Source: Calditrichaceae bacterium (lineage in GTDB: Bacteria > Calditrichota > Calditrichia > Calditrichales > Calditrichaceae). Taken from it: a stretch of 5,087 bases of DNA. The notes under the pieces are model-generated. The model saw only the letters and a list, made by a program, of their open reading frames with translations. It did not search any database and was not told the origin of the DNA. A program made the translations under genes and the position numbers. Positions 1 to 4,255 of this stretch are shown here, piece by piece. Position 1 is the first letter of the stretch. The number at the start of each line of letters is the position of its first letter. The stretch covers positions 1 to 5,087 of the forward strand of contig JAUXGF010000252.1 of NCBI GenBank assembly GCA_030622395.1, written 5' to 3'.

Positions 1-10
1 AACAATATCT

Positions 11-110
11 AAATTCAAAATCCCAAAATCCGCAAGCAAACAAGTTTTGGTAATTTGATATTTGAATTTGTAATTTATTTGTAATTTGGCGCTTGTTATT
101 TAGGATTTTA
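11..110. repeat. AT-rich quasi-palindromic intergenic spacer
   Basis: No gene is visible in the first 176 bases. The stretch is built from variants of AATTTG and ATTTGTAATTT (the latter occurs twice, around 67-87) and of AAAATCC (twice, around 17-31). It also forms an interrupted inverted repeat: AAAATCC at 25-31 pairs with GGATTTT at 103-109, and AACAAG at 39-44 pairs with CTTGTT at 92-97. It lies just downstream of the 3' end of the minus-strand tRNA-Gly gene, where no conventional stem-plus-T-run terminator is visible. It could be a dispersed intergenic repeat family or a degenerate element. A role in transcript 3' ends is only a guess. Confidence 0.45.
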
Positions 111-176
111 TTATAAGAATGTTGTAAACATTTAAATTCCTATACAATTAAATACAATGGATGTGGGTTGAATTTG

Positions 177-248
<72 letters not shown>

Positions 249-257
249 TATAAAAAT

Positions 258-286
258 AATTTAGACGATATTAAAATTAATGTCAA
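258..286 (-). promoter_or_regulatory. sigma70-type promoter for tRNA-Gly
   Basis: On the minus strand a perfect -35 box TTGACA (281-286) is separated by exactly 17 bases from a -10 box TAAATT (258-263). Transcription would begin near 251, only a few bases before the mature tRNA 5' end at 248. Position and quality make this the tRNA-Gly promoter, independent of the M20 gene whose stop codon lies just upstream. Confidence 0.8.
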
Positions 287-301
287 GATGTTTTATCAAC
301 G

Positions 302-1540
302 CTATTTTTGCAGGCATACATGGGCAAAAACTTTAGCGTCATTAACTAAATTACTGATCACACAATATTCATTGGGCTGATGCGCCAGGTCTTCCAAAGT
401 AGACCACACCGCGGCATTGTAGCCGGCGCGCCTGAAAATAGCGGCTACGGTTCCTCCGCCTATTCCCATTGGCTTTGCCTCAATATTATAAACTTCGCTA
501 ATAGCTTTTTCCAGCGCTGTTACAACTTCAGCTTCCGCCGGAGTAGCCGGCGCAGCCTGTTCCTTTTGTTCTGTTGAAACTTCTATCTTAACATTAAACT
601 TTTTCTCTACTTCATCACAAATTTTGCGGGCGTCCTTTAAAACATTTTCGATTGAATAATGCGGTAGAATACGGCAATCCAAATAAAACACATCATCGCC
701 GGGTATAGTATTTATGTTCGGCACATTAGCTTCTTTTTTAGTTGGTTCAAAAGTGCTGTAGGGTACGTCAAAAACCGCATCCGTTTCATCGTAAATAGTA
801 TGCAATTTTTCCAATTCAACAACAAGATTAGAAGCGGCTTTAAAGGCGTTAATCCCATTAGTAGGAATACTGGCATGCACCTGTTTCCCTTCGGTCTTAA
901 GCTTCAGCCATAAAATTGATTTTTCCGCCACTTCAATCATGCTTCCATCCGGCTCGCCGGCGTCCGGCACAATGATAAGATCGTCTTTTGAAAATAATTC
1001 CGAATGATTCTCTACCAAGAATTCCAAACCATATTTACTGCCCGTTTCTTCATCAGCCACCATTACTAAAGCAAGATTACATTCCGGCTGAATACCTTCG
1101 TCAATAAACGCTTTTGCAGTCATAACTCCGCTGACTAATCCCTGGTTATTATCTTCCGTCCCCCTGCCGTATATCTTGCCGTCTTTAACAACCGCTTCAA
1201 AGGGATCGGTATCCCATTTTGATAAATCACCTTCGGGAACAACATCCAGATGCGCAAATATCCAGATTGTTTTATCGGGATTTTTGCCGGGTATTCTGGC
1301 TACAAGATTAGGGCGCATTCCTCCGTCTACCATCGAATCCGGGGCAGGATATTCTTCTATTTCTGAAATACCGACTGTCTTAAGATAATTTACAAGAAAT
1401 TCAGCTTTTTCCGCCTCGCCTTTTCCATTATTTAACGGTCCCAATGCTTTAATTGGTATTAACGCCTTCATTAAATCAACTGCTTCCATTTTAAGAGTAT
1501 CAATTCGTTTGTTGATTTTTTCAAAATCACTTGTGTTCAT
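302..1540 (-). CDS. M20-family zinc metallo-hydrolase (ArgE/DapE/ACY1-like)
   Basis: This is a cytoplasmic di-zinc amidohydrolase/peptidase of the M20 family, 412 aa from ATG 1540, which is usual for the family. In this numbering all signature residues are present: H97-L-D99 (metal ligand and its partner in HLDVVP), bridging D130 in GRGTEDNNQG, E164-E165 in DEETGS (general base and metal ligand), D193 in PDAGEPDG, H222 in VHAS at the start of the lid/dimerisation domain (about 205-320), and H387 in AHQPNE. A glycine-rich GIGGGT lies at about 360. There is no signal peptide. The substrate (an N-acyl amino acid or small peptide) cannot be read from sequence. A GTG at 1552 would add four residues, but it overlaps the Shine-Dalgarno sequence of the ATG, so the ATG is preferred. 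It is the last protein gene of the minus-strand cluster, 68 bases after the dGTPase gene. Confidence 0.93.
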   Translation of the reverse strand: MNTSDFEKINKRIDTLKMEAVDLMKALIPIKALGPLNNGKGEAEKAEFLVNYLKTVGISEIEEYPAPDSMVDGGMRPNLVARIPGKNPDKTIWIFAHLDVVPEGDLSKWDTDPFEAVVKDGKIYGRGTEDNNQGLVSGVMTAKAFIDEGIQPECNLALVMVADEETGSKYGLEFLVENHSELFSKDDLIIVPDAGEPDGSMIEVAEKSILWLKLKTEGKQVHASIPTNGINAFKAASNLVVELEKLHTIYDETDAVFDVPYSTFEPTKKEANVPNINTIPGDDVFYLDCRILPHYSIENVLKDARKICDEVEKKFNVKIEVSTEQKEQAAPATPAEAEVVTALEKAISEVYNIEAKPMGIGGGTVAAIFRRAGYNAAVWSTLEDLAHQPNEYCVISNLVNDAKVFAHVCLQK

Positions 1541-1546
1541 GATGCG

Positions 1547-1550
1547 CCTC
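1547..1550 (-). promoter_or_regulatory. Ribosome binding site that fixes the M20 gene start
   Basis: GAGG on the minus strand lies six bases before ATG 1540, an ideal spacing. The alternative GTG at 1550-1552 is part of this same GTGAGG sequence, and nothing resembling a Shine-Dalgarno sequence stands before it (ATGTTTAA). Translation should therefore start at 1540. Confidence 0.75.
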
Positions 1551-1608
1551 ACTTAAACATAATAGGTTAATCTTTCATAACATTTTATTTTATCAATATT
1601 TATTTTCT

Positions 1609-2763
1609 CTACTCATTGCGAATCTGAAAATCAACCATCTCGGGAATAACAATTTTTTGTAAAACCCGGGTAAAATAACGATCAGTCATTCCAGCTAAAA
1701 AATCCCGTACTTTTAACTCATCCGAATTGTTATCTAAATAAGTATTATATTTGGAATTAAGAAAATGGACAAAAATCTCACTATTAGTATCCCGCCTTTT
1801 TAAAGCGTCTAAATAAAATGAAAATAGTATATCAAAGCCTTGTTCAATCCGCCGGTGGTTCGTATTCAATTTTGGGTTGTTGTAAATATATTGATAGTTG
1901 AACTGCTTTAATTTATACAATAATTCCGAGATTTCCTCACTAAAACTAATATAACTTTTATTATAGCTTGTCTCAACAACATCATTTACTAATGTCTCTA
2001 TAATCTGTCCGTTATACGATCCCAACACATCTGTAACATTCTGCGGTAAATCATCCCTTTTAATTATGCCTATGCGTATGGCGTCCTCAATATCCTGCCC
2101 GATATAAGCGATTGTATCTGTTAAACGGACTACGCAGCCTTCAAGGGTCGCCGGCTTAATATCCACTTGTTCGCCGCTTTCCATTTTATGTATATATTCA
2201 GTAAAATCTTTTTCCGTTTTGTTTTTATCCGGTTCTAATATTTGATTGTGAACTTCTCCATTATGCGATAAGATTCCGTCACGCGTTTGGAAGGTTAGAT
2301 TCAATCCCTGACCCTTTTTAGCAATAGTATCGACAACCCTTAAGCTTTGTATGTTGTGATGGAATTTTCCAATACCATATTTTTTACTGACCCGGCTTAA
2401 AAACATTTCGCCGTCATGCCCAAATGCGGGATGCCCCAAATCATGTCCTAAGGCAATTGACTCAATCAGATCTGTGTTAAGCGATAAAAAACGCCCTATA
2501 GTTTTAGAGATTTGCGCCACGCTCAAAGTATGAAAACTACGGCTTGTCAACTGCTCGTCAAGCAAGGATACAAAATAGATTACCTGCGTTTTACCCGTAT
2601 ACCGCCGAAAGGCGCCGCTGTAAAATATTCTATCCCTGTCCAAAGCGAAAGGCGGACGGTAATGGATATCTTTTTCAGCGTTCTTTCTAAATGCCTCGTC
2701 ATTTTTAGCGGCAAAGGGCGAGAGCAACTGCGCTTCATTTGAATTGATTTTATTTGCTTTCAT
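1609..2763 (-). CDS. dGTPase-family deoxynucleotide triphosphohydrolase (HD domain)
   Basis: The predicted enzyme hydrolyses dGTP (or other dNTPs) to the deoxynucleoside and triphosphate, limiting dNTP pools in the cytoplasm. From ATG 2763 it has 384 aa, within the range of bacterial type-2 dGTPases. The family start is clear: LLSPFA, then the substrate-site motif DRDRIFYSGAFRR at about 42-54, followed by GKTQV. The HD metal ligands are H78 in SFHTLSV, H107-D108 in GHDLGHPAFGHDGE and D216 in RLTDTIAYIGQDIEDA. A TTG at 2856 would add 31 residues, but that stretch is AT-rich, has no Shine-Dalgarno sequence and does not resemble the family, whereas the residues after ATG 2763 align with the usual short N-terminus. 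The ATG has only an AGG placed too close (TCAGGTATG), so the start is probable, not certain. The gene follows the thioesterase gene after 153 bases on this reading. Confidence 0.92.
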   Translation of the reverse strand: MKANKINSNEAQLLSPFAAKNDEAFRKNAEKDIHYRPPFALDRDRIFYSGAFRRYTGKTQVIYFVSLLDEQLTSRSFHTLSVAQISKTIGRFLSLNTDLIESIALGHDLGHPAFGHDGEMFLSRVSKKYGIGKFHHNIQSLRVVDTIAKKGQGLNLTFQTRDGILSHNGEVHNQILEPDKNKTEKDFTEYIHKMESGEQVDIKPATLEGCVVRLTDTIAYIGQDIEDAIRIGIIKRDDLPQNVTDVLGSYNGQIIETLVNDVVETSYNKSYISFSEEISELLYKLKQFNYQYIYNNPKLNTNHRRIEQGFDILFSFYLDALKRRDTNSEIFVHFLNSKYNTYLDNNSDELKVRDFLAGMTDRYFTRVLQKIVIPEMVDFQIRNE

Positions 2764-2888
2764 ACCTGATTTAAAATCTTTAGATTTTTCGATCCCTAAA
2801 TCTAACTTTAGAACTGGAAATTGCTTTAGTTGAGAATTCCTAATTCCCAATACCAAGTTATTTTGACTAACTTTTAATCTTAAATTTC

Positions 2889-2908
2889 ATCCCGATAATC
2901 CTGGGATT
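2889..2908. repeat. Small imperfect palindrome between the thioesterase and dGTPase genes
   Basis: ATCCC (2889-2893) and GGGAT (2903-2907) form a 5-bp stem, overlapped by the palindrome AATCC-TG-GGATT (2897-2908). There is no T-run after it in the direction of transcription, so it is a poor terminator. The left half, CATCCCGA, is also the left half of the hairpins inside the tRNA-Ser-derived repeats at 3598 and 3678, which may point to a shared dispersed palindrome. With so short a match, chance is possible. Confidence 0.35.
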
Positions 2909-2916
2909 GGTAAATA

Positions 2917-3357
2917 TTAATCAGCATTTTTTTGTACTATCGGCGGTAGTTCAGAATATTTTTCGTTTAATCTTTCTAACAACTCTTGCGGTATCGGCAT
3001 AGGGTTACCTTCATAATCGGTAACAACCCAGGTTACAAAAGCGCGCGCCGCCAATTTATTGTCCCGCTGCCGGAATATTTCCTGTTTAAATAGTGATGAA
3101 CTTCTGCCGCGGTTAAGCCATTCAATTTTTAATAATAATATTTCATCTGCAAATACCGGCTGTTTATATTCGATTTCGATTTTGACAATTGGAAGAATAA
3201 AGCCTTTTTGTTTTAAAGATTCAAGATTATAACCTAAAGAATGCAAAAATTCAACCCTGGCAAATTCGCAGTAATTAAGAAAAGTCGCATTATTAACATG
3301 ACCGTAATAATCACATTCGTAAGTTCGAACCTTTAGTGTAGTTTCAAAGCAAATCAT
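2917..3357 (-). CDS. Acyl-CoA thioesterase, YbgC/FadM-type hotdog fold (4HBT)
   Basis: This 146-aa protein is the usual size for a single-hotdog-domain thioesterase that cleaves acyl-CoA (or acyl-ACP) thioesters in the cytoplasm. The signature lies at the N-terminus: VRTYECDYYGHVNNATFLNYCEFAR spans residues 10-34, with catalytic Asp16 followed by G19-H20-V21-N22-N23, which caps the hotdog helix. FILPIVKIEIEYKQPVFADEI and the later strands complete the domain, and the last 20 residues are charged and probably flexible. ATG 3357 is well supported by AGG seven bases upstream (ACAGGTAATCGT). It is the first gene of the minus-strand cluster. The physiological acyl chain is not deducible, and YbgC-like (Tol-Pal linked) and FadM-like members are not distinguishable here, since no tol or pal genes are adjacent. 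Confidence 0.92.
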   Translation of the reverse strand: MICFETTLKVRTYECDYYGHVNNATFLNYCEFARVEFLHSLGYNLESLKQKGFILPIVKIEIEYKQPVFADEILLLKIEWLNRGRSSSLFKQEIFRQRDNKLAARAFVTWVVTDYEGNPMPIPQELLERLNEKYSELPPIVQKNAD

Positions 3358-3383
3358 ACGATTACCTGTTTTGAATTTACAAA

Positions 3384-3414
3384 CATTCAGCAGAAGTCAA
3401 TCAGAAGTTGAATG
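3384..3414. promoter_or_regulatory. Operator-like repeats in the thioesterase leader
   Basis: CATTCA (3384-3389) and TGAATG (3409-3414) form a perfect 6-bp inverted repeat, and inside it CAGAAGT occurs twice exactly 11 bases apart (3391-3397 and 3402-3408), one helical turn. The block sits immediately after the predicted transcription start of the thioesterase promoter, a usual place for a repressor site. No regulator is encoded nearby, so the function is inferred from position and symmetry only. Confidence 0.3.
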
Positions 3415-3421
3415 CTTACCG

Positions 3422-3450
3422 CTTATATCAATTTTAATAAATATTTTCAA
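3422..3450 (-). promoter_or_regulatory. sigma70-type promoter candidate for the thioesterase gene cluster
   Basis: On the minus strand TTGAAA (3445-3450) is followed after 17 bases by TATAAG (3422-3427). Transcription would start near 3415 and give a leader of just under 60 bases before ATG 3357. The surrounding DNA is AT-rich, so chance matches are possible, but spacing and position are right. Confidence 0.5.
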
Positions 3451-3499
3451 TATAGCAAACATTTTTTGTTAAAAAAATACTGATAAACAAAACAAAATT

Positions 3500-3528
3500 T
3501 TGATTATTCCCGATCAATTTTATATATT
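3500..3528 (+). promoter_or_regulatory. sigma70-type promoter candidate for the tRNA-Ser unit
   Basis: TTGATT (3500-3505) and TATATT (3523-3528) are separated by 17 bases. Transcription would begin about 40 bases before the first tRNA-derived repeat and run through both repeats into tRNA-Ser(TGA) and tRNA-Ser(GCT). Together with the minus-strand promoter at 3422-3450 it makes the 215-base spacer from 3358 to 3572 divergent. No gene is visible in that spacer. It is very AT-rich, which lowers the weight of this match. Confidence 0.45.
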
Positions 3529-3572
3529 AAAAAATCTATTAAAAATGATAGAAATCGTTTTTTGTTATTCAG

Positions 3573-3653
3573 AGAGGATTAGGCTAACGGCTAAATCATC
3601 CCGAAAATCGGGACGTCCTTTGGGCTGACCATAATAATACAATCTTTATACCA
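3573..3653 (+). pseudogene. tRNA-Ser-derived repeat unit 1 (degenerate)
   Basis: The unit starts with AGAGGATTAGGCTAA, matching the acceptor and D arm of tRNA-Ser(TGA) at 3736, and ends its tRNA-like part with the variable arm (CGTCCTTTGGGCT, 3614-3626). The anticodon arm is replaced by the hairpin TCCCG-AAAAT-CGGGA, so there is no 7-base loop and no usable anticodon. The T arm and the acceptor 3' strand are absent, and instead 27 AT-rich bases (3627-3653) lead into the next unit. It differs from unit 2 by four D-arm substitutions, one in the variable arm, one loop base and the first acceptor base, so it is the most diverged copy. It cannot make a normal tRNA. Whether it is transcribed as a leader structure is unknown. 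Confidence 0.75.
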
Positions 3654-3761
3654 GGAGGATTAGGCTAATTGGTAAGTCATCCCGAAAAATCGGGACGCCC
3701 TTTGGGCTGACCATAATAATACAATCTTTATACCAGGAGGATTAGGCTAATTGGTAAGTCA
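3617..3761 (+). repeat. Perfect 63-base direct repeat (3617-3679 and 3699-3761)
   Basis: Bases 3617-3679 recur without mismatch at 3699-3761, an offset of 82. Each copy comprises the end of the variable arm, the AT-rich 27-base linker, and the acceptor/D-arm part of the next unit. The second copy thus ends inside the functional tRNA-Ser(TGA). Perfect identity over this length indicates recent duplication or continuing gene conversion. Confidence 0.9.
3654..3735 (+). pseudogene. tRNA-Ser-derived repeat unit 2
   Basis: The first 26 bases (3654-3679, GGAGGAT acceptor strand plus the complete D arm) are identical to tRNA-Ser(TGA) at 3736-3761, and the variable arm CGCCCTTTGGGCT (3696-3708) is also identical to that at 3779-3791. 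Between them the anticodon arm is the hairpin TCCCG-AAAAAT-CGGGA: five pairs, as in a tRNA, but an unrelated sequence and a 6-base loop. The T arm and 3' acceptor strand are replaced by 27 bases (3709-3735) identical to those ending unit 1, which directly abut the real tRNA. The unit is 82 bases, the same as the tRNA itself. Confidence 0.8.
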
Positions 3762-3817
3762 GCGGTCTTGAAAACCGCCGCCCTTTGGGCTTGGGAGTTC
3801 GAGTCTCTCATCCTCCG
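3736..3817 (+). tRNA. tRNA-Ser (anticodon TGA)
   Basis: The acceptor stem GGAGGAT/ATCCTCC (3736-3742 with 3810-3816) is perfect and followed by discriminator G, the serine identity base. The D arm is GGCT-AATTGGTA-AGTC, the anticodon arm GCGGT-CTTGAAA-ACCGC gives anticodon TGA (reads UCA and related codons), the long class II variable arm is GCCC-TTT-GGGC, and the T arm is GGGAG-TTCGAGT-CTCTC. The length is 82 nt. CCA is not encoded (CTA follows). It is the only complete member of the repeat series beginning at 3573, and it lies 25 bases before a second serine tRNA. Confidence 0.96.
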
Positions 3818-3842
3818 CTAAAAAGCAGTACATATAATTCTT

Positions 3843-3935
3843 GGAGAGGTGGCCGAGTCGGCTGAAGGCGCTCGCCTGCTAAGCGAGTGAGTGGGGAAAT
3901 CTGCTCCGAGGGTTCGAATCCCTCCCTCTTCGCCA
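3843..3935 (+). tRNA. tRNA-Ser (anticodon GCT), CCA encoded
   Basis: The acceptor stem GGAGAGG/CCTCTTC has one G-U pair. The D arm is GCCGAGTCGGCTGAAGGC, the anticodon arm CTCGC-CTGCTAA-GCGAG gives GCT (reads AGC/AGU), the long variable arm has a GAGTGG/CTGCTC stem, and the T arm is GAGGG-TTCGAAT-CCCTC. Discriminator G73 at 3932 and the class II variable arm fit serine. Unlike the other two tRNAs here, the CCA end is encoded (3933-3935). It is probably co-transcribed with tRNA-Ser(TGA) and closed by the terminator at 3948. Confidence 0.97.
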
Positions 3936-3947
3936 TTTCAAATACTT

Positions 3948-3977
3948 AGGTGATACTCTTAAAGAGTCGCCTTTTTT
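3948..3977 (+). terminator. Rho-independent terminator of the tRNA-Ser unit
   Basis: AGGTG (3948-3952) pairs with CGCCT (3968-3972, one G-U), and ACTCTT (3955-3960) pairs with AAGAGT (3962-3967), giving a stem of about 11 pairs with a two-base bulge and a tight loop, followed by a run of six T (3972-3977). It lies 12 bases after the encoded CCA of tRNA-Ser(GCT). Confidence 0.8.
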
Positions 3978-3991
3978 GGCGCCTTTTTTGG
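3968..3991. repeat. Perfect 12-bp tandem duplication at the terminator/RAYT junction
   Basis: CGCCTTTTTTGG occurs twice head to tail (3968-3979 and 3980-3991). The first copy is the 3' side and T-run of the terminator. The second runs into the sequence GGGGTCAGGTC that starts the RAYT region. Replication slippage or an insertion-linked duplication could both produce it. Confidence 0.85.
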
Positions 3992-4010
3992 GGTCAGGTC
4001 TTGAAAAATC
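3990..4010 (+). other. Putative left boundary sequence of the RAYT element
   Basis: GGGGTCAGGTCTTG lies about 45 bases before the RAYT start codon. In my recollection of bacterial genomes a GGGGTCAGGTC-like string often stands directly upstream of transposases beginning MARPLR, so it may be the end of the element. This is recall, not a search result. No palindromic REP unit with the classical GTAG foot is visible here. Confidence 0.35.
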
Positions 4011-4038
4011 AGTTTTCCTGTGTTAACCTTATCTTATT

Positions 4039-4255
4039 ATGGCACGCCCCCTCCGATTAGAGTTTCCCGGAGCTTTTTACCACATCACCTCCCGTGGAAA
4101 TGCCCGGCAAAATATCTTTGTTGATGATACTGATCGACTTAAATTCCTCGCCATTTTTGCAGATGTCAATGATCGCTATAACTGGACATGTCATGCCTAT
4201 TGCCTGATGAGCAATCATTATCATTTGTTAGTAAAAACACCAGAAGCAAATCTAG
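4039..4255 (+). pseudogene. REP-associated tyrosine transposase (RAYT, Y1/HUH), N-terminal fragment interrupted by IS5-type element
   Basis: The ORF from ATG 4039 opens with MARPLRLEFPGAFYHITSRG, the typical N-terminus of RAYT (Y1_Tnp domain) single-strand transposases, related to IS200/IS605 TnpA. The HUH metal-binding motif is present as H60-Y61-H62 in NHYHLLV, and Y14-H15 is the conserved first strand. Family members are usually well over 150 residues and carry a catalytic tyrosine after the HUH motif. Here only 72 native codons remain. Translation continues three codons (GML) into the IS and stops at TGA 4264-4266. The catalytic tyrosine is therefore missing and the product cannot be active. 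No Shine-Dalgarno sequence is seen before the ATG. The remaining 3' part should lie beyond the IS, outside the window. Confidence 0.88.
4252..4255. other. CTAG target site of the IS5-type insertion
   Basis: CTAG directly precedes the IS end and matches the YTAR four-base target that IS5-subgroup elements duplicate. The partner copy would lie at the far end of the IS, outside the window. Confidence 0.6.

Noticed and set aside
1176..1388. Plus-strand open frame of 70 codons
   Set aside because: It is antisense to the conserved catalytic core of the M20 gene and has no recognisable protein features.
2512..2742. Plus-strand open frame of 76 codons
   Set aside because: It is antisense to the HD-domain region of the dGTPase gene, whose motifs are unmistakable.
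2857..2916. Terminator between the thioesterase and dGTPase genes
   Set aside because: The palindrome there is short and not followed by a T-run on the minus strand, so readthrough is more likely.
3627..3661. Promoter inside the 27-base linkers (CTGACC with TATACC, or CATAAT)
   Set aside because: The possible start would fall inside the tRNA, or the boxes lack a proper partner at 16-18 bases. They are too weak to list, although each unit could carry a cryptic start.
3573..3817. CRISPR array
   Set aside because: The repeats are 82 bases long, are nearly contiguous, derive from a tRNA, and have no unique spacers.
3736..3817. Selenocysteine tRNA
   Set aside because: The anticodon is TGA, not TCA, and the acceptor stem has the normal 7 pairs, so this is a serine tRNA.
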